64,000 nt of DNA from JAJEFO01 sp965214325 (GTDB lineage Bacteria; Pseudomonadota; Alphaproteobacteria; Rhodobacterales; Rhodobacteraceae), in contig CBDCBG010000006.1 in NCBI GenBank assembly GCA_965214325.1, forward strand, positions 3,658,001 to 3,722,000, in the 5' to 3' direction. How positions within the stretch are numbered: the first letter of the stretch is position 1; each line of letters starts with the position of its first letter. Of this stretch, positions 1-8,508 are shown piece by piece. A model generated the notes under the pieces. The model was not told the DNA's origin. It saw only the letters and a program-made list of their open reading frames with translations, and did no database searches. The position numbers and the translations under genes were made by a program.

Positions 1-2
1 GG

Positions 3-452
3 CAAAGCTTCCTCGTCGCCAACGGGCTTGAGGCGACGGACGTGCCGTTCAAGGGCGGTGCCAAGGTACGTGCCGCGGTCGTTGGTGGCCAGGTCGACTA
101 TGCGATCATCGGCGTCCAGCAGAACCGCGGCTTCGAAAACGAGATGCGCGCCTTGGCGCTGATCGCGCCGGAACGGGATGCCTTGCAGCCGCACATCCCG
201 ACGGTCGCCGAACAGGGTCTCGAATACGAATTCGTCAACACGCCGATCACCATGTTCGCGCCTGCAGGCACGCCCGCCGAGGTGATCGAGACTGTCAGCG
301 CCCATGTCGGCGAGATCGTTGGCAGTGAGGGCTACGGAGACGAGATGAAGACCAAGGGCCTGCTGCCCGCCTTTCTTGGCCCGGAGGATGCCGAAGCGCG
401 GCTGCGCGGTCTGGCAACAACCGTGCGGCCAATCATTGAAGGCATCAAGTAG
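3..452 (+). CDS. tctC: Tripartite tricarboxylate transporter substrate-binding protein, C-terminal part
   Basis: This is the 3' end of a Bug/TctC-type periplasmic binding protein; the 5' part lies outside the window and the reading frame is open from base 3. The visible 149 residues show the family pattern: a 'FKGGAKVRAAVVGGQVDYAI' stretch near the start, then 'PHIPTVAEQGLEYEF' and 'MFAPAGTPAEVIE', which are typical of the second lobe. In this family the protein delivers a carboxylate or related anion to the TctA/TctB membrane pair. The tctB start follows 6 bases after the stop, so the three subunits are cotranscribed. The ligand cannot be told from sequence; the downstream sulfatase suggests a sulfated organic anion, which is inference. 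Confidence 0.88.
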   Translation, partial: QSFLVANGLEATDVPFKGGAKVRAAVVGGQVDYAIIGVQQNRGFENEMRALALIAPERDALQPHIPTVAEQGLEYEFVNTPITMFAPAGTPAEVIETVSAHVGEIVGSEGYGDEMKTKGLLPAFLGPEDAEARLRGLATTVRPIIEGIK

Positions 453-458
453 CCTGCA

Positions 459-974
459 ATGCTTGCGAAGCTAGCAGAGCGTGAGGCCCTTGCGGGCCTC
501 GCGATGGTTGCGGTCGGCCTGGGCCTCTTCGCGGCGAGCTTTGGCATCGACGTGCTGGAGCAGGGCGGCACCGCCCCTCGGGTCTTTCCCATGGCCGGGG
601 CCCTGCTGATTGCCGTTCTCGGGGCGGCGCAGACCGGCGTTGGCGGCGCCCGCGCCGACCCAGAGCCGGAGGAGCCTCGGCAGGAGGCCGAGTCGGGGGC
701 CCAGAGTGATGCCGGTGACGCGTGGCACGTCGTCGGCCTCTTGGCACTGTCGGTGTCCTATGTCATCGGCATCAACTACCTCGGCTACCTGATCAGCACC
801 GCCGCCGCAGCCCCGATCGCGCTTTGCCTCTTCGGCATTCGCTCGATTCCCGGCATCGCCGCCGCCGCGGCGCTTTGCCCGGCGATCTACCACCTGGTCT
901 TCTTCGTCGGCCTTGGAGTCTTCCCGCCCTATGGCCTCTGGTTCGACCTGCTTGACGTGATCCAGGGTTACTGA
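459..974 (+). CDS. tctB: Tripartite tricarboxylate transporter small membrane subunit TctB
   Basis: A 171-residue protein with about four hydrophobic segments (roughly residues 12-30, 48-62, 90-112 and 118-165) separated by an acidic, low-complexity loop at about 66-88. Size, topology and position between tctC and tctA match the small integral subunit of TTT transporters, which are secondary, ion-gradient driven systems of the inner membrane. TctB is poorly conserved in sequence, so the call rests mainly on context and topology. Its stop is followed directly by the GTG start of tctA. Confidence 0.82.
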   Translation: MLAKLAEREALAGLAMVAVGLGLFAASFGIDVLEQGGTAPRVFPMAGALLIAVLGAAQTGVGGARADPEPEEPRQEAESGAQSDAGDAWHVVGLLALSVSYVIGINYLGYLISTAAAAPIALCLFGIRSIPGIAAAAALCPAIYHLVFFVGLGVFPPYGLWFDLLDVIQGY

Positions 975-975
975 C

Positions 976-2469
976 GTGGAGATCTTTGCCGGCCTTCTTG
1001 CAGTCTTCAGCGATCCATGGGTCTGCATGTGGATTGTCGCGGGTGCCCTGATCGGCATGGTCGTTGGCGCAATCCCTGGCCTGACTTCAGCCGCCGCCAT
1101 CGCGATGCTCGTGCCGGTGACGTTCTACATGGAACCGCTTTCGGCGCTCGCATTTCTCTACGTGATCGGCAAGTCCGGCCGTTACGGCGGGTCAATCGCC
1201 GCGATCCTGTTCAACACGCCTGGCACCGCTGCCGCGGCAGCCACCCAGATCGACGGGTTCCCGTTGTCGCAAAGGGGGCTGTCGTCAAAGGCGATGAAAG
1301 TCGCGACCGTTTCGTCCGCCATCGGAGATTTCACCGGGGACATCCTGCTGATCCTCTTTGTCGGTCTCATCGCAAGGGTCGCGCTGATGCTGGGGCCGCC
1401 GGAACTGTTCTCGATCTATTTCGCCGCCTTTGTCGTGATCGGCTCTGTCATCGGGGACTCAATCCTCAAGGGCCTCGCCAGTGCCGCACTGGGCATCGCC
1501 ATCGCGATGATCGGTCTTGACCCGATCACCAGCCAGGACCGGCTGACATTCGGTTTCTTCCAATTGTCCGGAGGCGTGCCCCTGGTTCCGGTCATCATCG
1601 GCATGTTCGTCTTTGCCGAGGTCTTCGCGCAACTCGAGAAGCGCAACCAGAAGATCGAGCTGTACCAGGATCCGCTGTTGGACGACCAGGCCAGGAACCG
1701 GCTGACATGGACGGAATATCGACCCTGCCTGCCACATGTGTTTCGGTCTTCCTTCATCGGAGCCTTCATCGGAATGCTGCCTGGCCTCGGCTCCTCCATC
1801 GCCGCGTTCATCTCCTACGGCGAGGGCAAGCGCCGTGCTGCCAATGCCGACGAATGGGGCAAGGGAGCGCTGGAAGGCGTCGCCGCGCCCGAGGCGGCGA
1901 ACAACGCGGTATCCGGTCCTTCCATGGCGCCCCTGTTGACACTTGGCATTCCCGGCTCGACCATTGCGGCGATCCTGATTTCCGTCTTTCACATACACGG
2001 CTTTCAGCTGGGTCCAACGCTGTTCCTGACCTCTCGCGAAATCATCTACAGCCTCTTTGCTGCCGGGCTGGTCGGCATCGTTGCCTATGGCATCATCGGA
2101 TTCTACGGCGCAGCCTATGTCGGTCGAATGATCCTGAAGATCCCGACCAGGGTCCTTTACCCGCTCATCTTCCTGACCTCTTTCGTCTCCTCCTACGCGG
2201 CGCGCGGCAATCTGTTCGATGTCTGGATCATGATGATCGCGGGCGTGACTGGCTGGCTGATGCGGAAGTACGGGTTCAACCCGGCGGCCTTCATCATCTC
2301 ATTCGTGCTTGCACGCGGTGCCGAAGAGACCTTTCGCCAGTCGCTGCGGCTCTCTGACGACGGATTGATGATCTTTGTCCAGCGTCCCGTCGCAGCGACC
2401 TTCATCGTCATCGGCATCATCGTCGTTCTCATGCGCGCGCGGAGCATGTCGCGAGAGGCGGGGACATGA
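976..2469 (+). CDS. tctA: Tripartite tricarboxylate transporter large permease TctA
   Basis: A 497-residue polytopic membrane protein of the normal TctA length. The family marks are visible: 'GMVVGAIPGLTSAAAIAMLVP' near residue 25, 'GKSGRYGGSIAAILFNTPGT' near residue 62, and the repeated second half with 'GMLPGLGSSIAAFISY' and 'GPSMAPLLTLGIPGSTIAAI'. It forms the main translocation channel with TctB. The start is GTG at 976, immediately after the tctB stop, and the stop overlaps the next start in an ATGA arrangement. This ties the transporter translationally to the MBL hydrolase that follows. Confidence 0.95.
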   Translation: MEIFAGLLAVFSDPWVCMWIVAGALIGMVVGAIPGLTSAAAIAMLVPVTFYMEPLSALAFLYVIGKSGRYGGSIAAILFNTPGTAAAAATQIDGFPLSQRGLSSKAMKVATVSSAIGDFTGDILLILFVGLIARVALMLGPPELFSIYFAAFVVIGSVIGDSILKGLASAALGIAIAMIGLDPITSQDRLTFGFFQLSGGVPLVPVIIGMFVFAEVFAQLEKRNQKIELYQDPLLDDQARNRLTWTEYRPCLPHVFRSSFIGAFIGMLPGLGSSIAAFISYGEGKRRAANADEWGKGALEGVAAPEAANNAVSGPSMAPLLTLGIPGSTIAAILISVFHIHGFQLGPTLFLTSREIIYSLFAAGLVGIVAYGIIGFYGAAYVGRMILKIPTRVLYPLIFLTSFVSSYAARGNLFDVWIMMIAGVTGWLMRKYGFNPAAFIISFVLARGAEETFRQSLRLSDDGLMIFVQRPVAATFIVIGIIVVLMRARSMSREAGT

Positions 2470-3347
2470 GGTTGACGCTTCTCGGAACCGGCAGCCCGAC
2501 GCCCATGCCCAACCGTGCGTCCTCGGGGTATCTTGTCGAGATCGGCGACGAACTGCTCTTGTTCGATCACGGCGCCGGGGCGCACGAGAACTTCCTGCGC
2601 GCCGGGCACAAGGCGACAGAAGTGAACACGCTCTTCCTATCGCATCTGCATTCCGATCACATGCTGGATTACGCGCGCCTGGTGCACTCGCGCTGGGACC
2701 AGGGCGCAGGGCTGATCCCGGAACTGACCGTCTACGGTCCGGCCTACTCGGCCCGGATCGGCGAATTGCTGTTTGGCGAGAACGGCGCGCTCGACCCGGA
2801 CATCACGGGTCGCATCAACGCGCCCGGATCGCAGCGCGTTTATCTCAATCGCGGCGGCACCCTGCCGCGCAAGCGGCCGGCACCGAAGGTCATTCCGCTG
2901 TCAGACGGGCAGGTCATCGAGACCGACGACTGGAAGGTCACCGTGCGCGAAGTGTTCCACCAGCCCGGATACATCGAGGCCTTCGGCTTTCGCCTGGAAT
3001 CCGACGCGGGAACGATTGTCTATTCTGGTGATACCGGCCCCTGCGAAGGCATCTCCGCGATGGCGCAGGACGCCGACTTGCTGATCCATATGTGTTACTT
3101 CGTTTCCGGGACCTTCCATCCGGACGGCCCGCTTACCGCATCCGGCCATATGGAAATCGCGCGCCTTGCAGCGGCGGCCAACGTCGAGACTCTGGTGCCG
3201 ACGCACTTCACTCCGCAATTCGAGCCGCCCGGCGTGCGGGAACGCTGCATCGCCGAGATGGCCGAGGTCTACAAAGGCCGCATTGTCTGGGGCGAGGATA
3301 TGATGGAACTGACGCTGGACCCGCCAGACATCGGAGTGACAGGATGA
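2466..3347 (+). CDS. MBL-fold metallo-hydrolase (RNase Z / Alteromonas AtsA-like)
   Basis: A 293-residue metallo-beta-lactamase fold hydrolase. The metal site is complete: HLHSDH at residues 60-65, an aspartate in 'YSGDTGP' near 188, and a late histidine in 'PTHFTPQF'. The shape resembles the RNase Z/ElaC-like branch, which also contains the MBL-type arylsulfatase of Alteromonas. It overlaps both neighbours by 4 bases (ATGA at 2466 and 3344), so it is made together with TctA and the sulfatase. Given that setting, an ester or sulfate-ester hydrolase acting on the imported compound is more likely than tRNA processing; this is inference. No signal peptide is seen, so it should act in the cytoplasm. 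Confidence 0.85.
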   Translation: MRLTLLGTGSPTPMPNRASSGYLVEIGDELLLFDHGAGAHENFLRAGHKATEVNTLFLSHLHSDHMLDYARLVHSRWDQGAGLIPELTVYGPAYSARIGELLFGENGALDPDITGRINAPGSQRVYLNRGGTLPRKRPAPKVIPLSDGQVIETDDWKVTVREVFHQPGYIEAFGFRLESDAGTIVYSGDTGPCEGISAMAQDADLLIHMCYFVSGTFHPDGPLTASGHMEIARLAAAANVETLVPTHFTPQFEPPGVRERCIAEMAEVYKGRIVWGEDMMELTLDPPDIGVTG

Positions 3348-4837
3348 GCGAGGTGCCCAACGTCCTGCTGATCTATGCCGATCAGATGCGGTATGACTGC
3401 ATGTCGCCCGCGGGCAATCCGGTGATCAGGACGCCCCGCCTGCAAAGGCTCGCGAATGAAGGGCTAACCTTCGACAACGCCTTCGCCAGCTATCCGCTTT
3501 GCTGTCCGTTCCGCGCTTCGATGCTGACCGGGAAATACGCTCAGGGCCACGGGATGACCCAAAACCATTTCCCCCTGCGCGCCGATCAGGAATTTCTTGG
3601 CGAGCGGATGAAGGACGCAGGCTATCAGACGCTTTATGTCGGGAAATGGCATCTGGAGGGTGGGTCAAAGCCGGGCTTCGTGCCTCCAGGCCGGCGATTC
3701 GGATTCGACCGGTTCGTCGGCTTCAATCGCGGTCATTCCTATCTCGACGGCATTTTCTTCCGTGACACCGATCAACCCTATCGTTGCCGCAGGTATGAGC
3801 CGGACTATCAGACCGACCACCTGATCGAATTCATCGACGAAGCCCGCGCCGATGATCCGGAGAAGCCGTTCTTCGGCTATGTCTCGTACGGCCCGCCGCA
3901 TCACCCCAATGACATGCCGGAGCATTGGCGCGGGATGTACGACCCTTCCGAAGTGCCATTGCCGGTCGGGACGCTGGCGCCCGAGGAGCTGGTCCGCATC
4001 CAGACGGAACGTGTCGAAACCGACTGCGCAGGCAACAGGAAAGCGGCGCTGCGGTCGCGCGTTGCCTATGGGGCGAAAGGGCAGCTGGAGCCGGAAAGCG
4101 AAGAGGAACAGCGGATCTTCATCGCCGAGTACTACGCGATGATTTCAAACATCGACTGGAATGTCGGGCGCATCCTGAACCATCTCGACAGGCGCGGTCT
4201 GGCTGAGAATACGCTGGTGATCTTCTTCTCCGATCACGGGGACATGCTAGGCGAGCACGGCTATTATTGCGGATGCAAGCCTCAGGGCTATCGCGCCACG
4301 ATGCAGGTGCCGTTCCTGGCCCGACTCCCGGGCCGGATCCCTGCCGGCCGAAGAACGCAAGCCATGATCGACGTCGGGGTCGACACGCCGGTGACGCTCC
4401 TGGATCTCGTCCGGGCCGAGCCGTTTTCCATGGCGCATGGGCAGAGCTACCTGAACGTCCTTGACGGTGGCGACGATCACCGAGACCGCATTCACTACCA
4501 GACCTTCCGCATGGACGACGGGGCTTGGGGCGAGTTCACGCCTGTTCCCGAAAGGGGCATCCGCACAAGGGATTGGCTCTATGTGCGCCAGCCAAGCCGA
4601 CGCAAGTTCCTGTTTGACCAGCAAGCTGATCCGCAAGAACTGACCAATCTGGTCGACGACCCGATGCACTTCGACTTGATGGATCGCCTTGACACGCAGA
4701 TCGCGGCCCACATGGCTGAGACCGGCGATGACTGGGACTTGCACGCCTGCTTCCCGCCGCCGGACTTCCTGACCCACGAAGCGGCCAAGGACTATCTTGA
4801 AAGCGTACTTTTGCCCAACGCGATCGAGGTGCCGTGA
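3344..4837 (+). CDS. Type I sulfatase (formylglycine-dependent)
   Basis: A 497-residue sulfatase. The start chosen at 3344 overlaps the previous stop (ATGA) and gives the usual 'NVLLIYADQMRYD' N-terminus with Asp13 as metal ligand; the longer open frame upstream lies inside the MBL gene. The maturation motif CCPFRASMLTG at residues 53-63 fits C-x-P-x-R-xxxx-TG, so Cys53 should be converted to formylglycine. 'GKWHL' near 100-104 and 'SDHGD' near 296-300 supply further active-site residues. No signal peptide is visible, which fits a cytoplasmic enzyme acting after uptake by the Tct system. The substrate is unknown; choline-sulfate-like or aryl/alkyl sulfates are possible. Confidence 0.93.
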   Translation: MSEVPNVLLIYADQMRYDCMSPAGNPVIRTPRLQRLANEGLTFDNAFASYPLCCPFRASMLTGKYAQGHGMTQNHFPLRADQEFLGERMKDAGYQTLYVGKWHLEGGSKPGFVPPGRRFGFDRFVGFNRGHSYLDGIFFRDTDQPYRCRRYEPDYQTDHLIEFIDEARADDPEKPFFGYVSYGPPHHPNDMPEHWRGMYDPSEVPLPVGTLAPEELVRIQTERVETDCAGNRKAALRSRVAYGAKGQLEPESEEEQRIFIAEYYAMISNIDWNVGRILNHLDRRGLAENTLVIFFSDHGDMLGEHGYYCGCKPQGYRATMQVPFLARLPGRIPAGRRTQAMIDVGVDTPVTLLDLVRAEPFSMAHGQSYLNVLDGGDDHRDRIHYQTFRMDDGAWGEFTPVPERGIRTRDWLYVRQPSRRKFLFDQQADPQELTNLVDDPMHFDLMDRLDTQIAAHMAETGDDWDLHACFPPPDFLTHEAAKDYLESVLLPNAIEVP

Positions 4838-5289
4838 GACCCGACCCCACTGCCTCCAGGACGTGTGCGACCATTGGGCTGCCGACCATCCAGGTTTCGC
4901 CGGCAATCCGGTGATTCCGCTGGCGGAGCCGGTCACGACGTGACACTTCATCACGCTCACGCACTTCAGGTGCGCAGGCGGATGGATCTCGCCATGCTTC
5001 TCATCCGGCAACCTCTGGCACGCATCTGCGGACGTCGTCAGCCCGTCGTTCCGCAGCATTGAGGTCAGGGCCGATGTCGCCGGTTCCGCCGAAAGCTGGC
5101 CGACGCTGCCTGACCGCCGCCCTGTTGTCGTCAGGCCATGGCGGGCACGGATGGGTGCAGGCAATCCAGCCGTTCCCACTGCACCGCAGTCGTCTCGCCC
5201 GAAACCGCCCTCAAAGCCACTCATTCACCCTAATCCGAACTTCCAGCCGAACTGAGCGCATCTCTCTCGGAAAGTGAAGCTTTTTCAGT
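4838..5289 (+). other. Gap between the sulfatase operon and the IS region; no gene recognised
   Basis: About 450 bases without a convincing coding frame. Open frames here lack family resemblance and are interrupted. No terminator with a T-run is evident after the sulfatase stop. The segment may be decayed sequence between the operon and the IS insertions. Confidence 0.4.
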
Positions 5290-5446
5290 GTGTTGTCCGG
5301 GATTTGCCTGATCTTGAGGTCAAAATACATACCCATGCAAGATGCAGACGGTTCCGGAAGACAGAATCTTCAATGTCCAACAGTTCCCCGAATTTTGTCG
5401 CGGCATGTGCTTGACACCATGGACAGGAACGGCTACGGACATGCCC

Positions 5447-7099
5447 ATGTATGTCGAATCCGTCCCCAACCGAAACTCCCCGCCCGCCGTCCTGCTCCGC
5501 GAGACATGGTGGGACAAGGACCTCAAGAAGGTCCGCAAGCGCACCCTCGCCAACCTCTCCAGGCTGCCGCCCGAACTCGTCGAGGAGATCCGCGCCTGCC
5601 TCAGGGGCGCCGCCGCACGGCCGCTCGAGGACGCGTTCGAGGTCGCGTCCTCGCTGCCCCACGGCGCCGTCGCGGCCGCGCTCGGCACGCTCCGAAAGCT
5701 CGGCCTCGACCGGACCGTCTCCCCGCGCCCGTCCCGGCAGCGCGACCTCGCGGTCGCCATGATCGTGGCCCGCATCACCGCGCCCAGGGCGAAGCTCGCG
5801 ACGGCCCGGAGCCTGTCCCCCGCAAGCGCGTGCGACACGCTCGGCCAGACGCTCGGCATCGGCGACACCGACGAGAACGAGCTCTGCGGCGCCATGGACT
5901 GGCTTCTGGAGCGGCAGGAGCGCATCGAGACGGAGCTTGCGCGGCGGCATCTCGGCGAGCGCTCCCTGGTGCTGTGGGACCTGACCTCCGTCTGGATGGA
6001 GGGCCGGAACTGCGCGCTCGCGAGGTTCGGCCACTCCCGCGACGGCAAGAGGGGCAGGCTGCAGGTCGAGTTCGGCCTCATGTGCGACCGCGAGGGACGG
6101 CCGGTCGCCGTGGAGGTCTTCGAGGGCAACGCCTCCGATCCGGCCACCGTCGCGACGGCGGCCGGACGGCTGCGCGAGGACGTCCGGCCCGCCGGCCTGG
6201 ACTGGATCAGTGCGCTCAGGGCGCCCGCGATCCGCGCGCTGGCGGAGAACGGAACCCTGCAGCCGTCGCTGTTCGACGACATCGACATGGCGGAGATCGC
6301 CTGCGAGGAGCTCTTTCCGGGCGAGCGCCTGATGGCGTGCCGCAACCCGCTTCTGGCGGAGGAGCGCGCCCGCAGGCGCGAGGACCTCCTGCAGGCGACC
6401 GAGGAGGGCATCCGCGAGGTCGACGCGGCGACCCGGCGCAAGAGCCGCCGCCTCAAGGGCGCGACGAACATCGCCCTGCGGCTGGAGAAGGTCCTGACGG
6501 CGCGGAAGATGAAGAAGCACTTCGTCGTCGACGTCCGGGAAGACGGCTTCTCATGGCGGCGCAACGCCGGGAGCATCGCCGCCGAGGAGGCCCTGGACGG
6601 CTTCTGCGTGGTTCGCACCAGCCTTCCCGAAAGCGTCATGGAAGCCGGCGAGACGGTCAGGTCGTACAAGTCCCTCGCCCGCGTGGAGCGGGCCTTCAGA
6701 ACGATGAAGACCGTGGACCTGAAGGTGCGTCCGGTCCATCACCGCCTGGCCGGCCGGGTCCGGGCGCACGTCCTGCTCTGCATGCTCGCATATTACGTGG
6801 AATGGCACATGCGGGACGCCCTGAAGCCGCTGCTCTTCCATGACGAGGATCCGCCGGAGGCGGCCTCCGCCGTCGCCCCGGCCGGGACGTCGGACGGGGC
6901 CGCGCTCAAGGCGGCGACGAAGCGGACCACGTCCGGACTGCCCGTCCAGGGCTTCCAGGGCCTGATGGCCCACCTTGCGACCCTGTCCATGATGCGCATG
7001 AAGCCGAAATCGGAAACGTCCGCGGAATTCGACATGACCTCGACGCCGACGCCGCTGCAGGCCGAGGCGTTCCGGCTCCTCGGCGTCCGGCTGCCCTGA
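5447..7099 (+). CDS. IS1634-family (IS4-related) DDE transposase
   Basis: A 550-residue transposase from the ATG at 5447, which begins 'MYVESVPNRNSPPAVLLRE', the customary N-terminus of IS1634-family transposases; the frame is open upstream to 5342. DDE-type features follow: 'LVLWDLTSVWMEGR' with the first aspartate near residue 180, 'VEVFEGNASDPATVAT', 'ALRAPAIRALAENG', and the C-terminal 'RVERAFRTMKTVDLKVRPV' region with the glutamate, then 'LLCMLAYYVEWHMR'. The gene has no frameshift and looks intact. I could not assign terminal inverted repeats, so element ends are left open. A broken relative lies at 42476-43190. Confidence 0.9.
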   Translation: MYVESVPNRNSPPAVLLRETWWDKDLKKVRKRTLANLSRLPPELVEEIRACLRGAAARPLEDAFEVASSLPHGAVAAALGTLRKLGLDRTVSPRPSRQRDLAVAMIVARITAPRAKLATARSLSPASACDTLGQTLGIGDTDENELCGAMDWLLERQERIETELARRHLGERSLVLWDLTSVWMEGRNCALARFGHSRDGKRGRLQVEFGLMCDREGRPVAVEVFEGNASDPATVATAAGRLREDVRPAGLDWISALRAPAIRALAENGTLQPSLFDDIDMAEIACEELFPGERLMACRNPLLAEERARRREDLLQATEEGIREVDAATRRKSRRLKGATNIALRLEKVLTARKMKKHFVVDVREDGFSWRRNAGSIAAEEALDGFCVVRTSLPESVMEAGETVRSYKSLARVERAFRTMKTVDLKVRPVHHRLAGRVRAHVLLCMLAYYVEWHMRDALKPLLFHDEDPPEAASAVAPAGTSDGAALKAATKRTTSGLPVQGFQGLMAHLATLSMMRMKPKSETSAEFDMTSTPTPLQAEAFRLLGVRLP

Positions 7100-7198
7100 C
7101 ACCCGCCGCAGGTTCCTGCCCAGTACCGTGAATCAGGATTCCGGGGTTTCTGTCCCGAAATCAATCAGGTAGACCTTGAGGCCTTCTGGAAGTTCGGC

Positions 7199-8506
7199 TT
7201 AGCCCCAATACTGTTGCTTTAAGCACATTTCGGGACGATTTCCGGCGTCCAGTCGTGTTTCTCGCGCGACACCGGTCCGCGCTTGCGGAAGGGGAAGCCG
7301 CTCATCTCCTGCCTGACGCCACGGGGCCTGGACTGGCCGCGGCCGGAAACGACGCGCTCCTCGAGGATCTCGTCAGTCACGACGGCCGGCCTGTCCTCAG
7401 GGGGAAAGTCGCCGGGATTGATGATCCGGCGGCGCATGACGTGCACGGCGTGCACGAAGGACATTCGGTCTGGATCCTCCCCGGCCTTGCCGGCGGCCTC
7501 GTGGATCAGGCATCTTGCGGCGTGGTGGGCGAGCATGAGCCCGTCGATCTTCTGGCGGACCAGGTCGGGCGTCTTGCTGCGCAGGGCGGCGCCGGGCCCG
7601 AGGATGCGGGTCCTGACCTCGTCGCAGGCGGTCTCGATCTCCCGCCGCTCGTGGTACAGCGCCGCGAGCGTGACGGTCTCGTCGCCGCCCTCGATCCGGC
7701 AGGCGAGGATCCGCACCGGAAGCTCCCCGCGGCTTCGCCGGCGATCGCGGCCGCTGCCGCGGATCACGCTCCGCCACGAGCCGTCGTCCAGCGCCTCGAC
7801 GACCGGGAGCTTCATGTTCCCCTTGCACCGCCAGAGCAGGTCCGCTCCCGTCGCCGCGGCCCGCGACCACAGCGGAAAGCCGCAATGGCAACGGTCCGCG
7901 AGCGCCAGCATGCCCAGGCGAAGGCCGCGTGCGTGCCGACCTCCACCATCGCCGTCAGCCGCGCCTGCGGGAACGCCGAGCTGCCGCGCGACGATCCCGG
8001 AAGGCCGAACGCCTCGCGGTTGCGCGCCTCGTCGGGCAGGTTCAGCGACGAGCCGTCGAAGGCCGCCAGGCGCAGCCCCCGGTACCACGCGCCGGGCGTC
8101 CCGGGATGCGCCAGCGGCGCCACGCAGCTGTCGCGGAGCGCCGAGACGCGCCCGCGAGATCGACGACTTGCCCGACACCCGGACCGGAAGGTCCGGCGAT
8201 ATCCACCGCAGGCCGTCGACCAGGCAGCGCAGGACCACGCGCGCCGAAACCGTCCGGAACAGCGCCATCGCGATCACGTGGCAGACCATCACCTCCGCCG
8301 GCTGTCGCGGCCACGGGACCGCAGCGCGGCGCGCACCGCCTCGCGCGGATCCACGCGCGCGATCACGCTGACACCGAGATGGTCCTACAGGCGCATGCCT
8401 CCGGCGAACCTGGCCACCGTTCGGGCCATGGCGGGATCCTCCACAGGTTGCGGTGCCCCGCCATTCCAGCACAAGAAATCCCTTAAAGCAACAGTATTGG
8501 GCCTAA
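7199..8506 (-). mobile_element. IS4-family insertion sequence, decayed
   Basis: The ends are marked by near-perfect inverted repeats: CCCAATACTGTTGCTTTAAG at 7204-7223 and its reverse complement at 8482-8501. The similarity extends outward through TTAG and inward after two mismatches through ATTTC. The 1.3-kb size fits an IS4-family element. The transposase inside is frameshifted. No clear target duplication is seen around it. Its right end is directly abutted by the ISKra4-like element. Confidence 0.8.
7219..8450 (-). pseudogene. IS4-family transposase, frameshifted
   Basis: The coding sequence is spread over at least two reading frames of the minus strand. One frame carries the N-terminal 'VCHVIAMALFRTVSARVVL' segment and the C-terminal catalytic part ('LYHERREIETACDEVRTRIL', 'SKTPDLVRQKIDGLMLAHHA'). 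Another frame between about 7812 and 8123 carries the middle ('YRGLRLAAFDGSSLNLPDEA', 'FPQARLTAMVEVGTHAAFAW') with the first catalytic aspartate. Joining them requires a frame change near 8150 and a second near 7870. The Y-(2)-R-(3)-E pattern of IS4 transposases is visible as 'YHERREIE'. The element is therefore not self-mobile. Confidence 0.82.
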
Positions 8507-8508
8507 TG

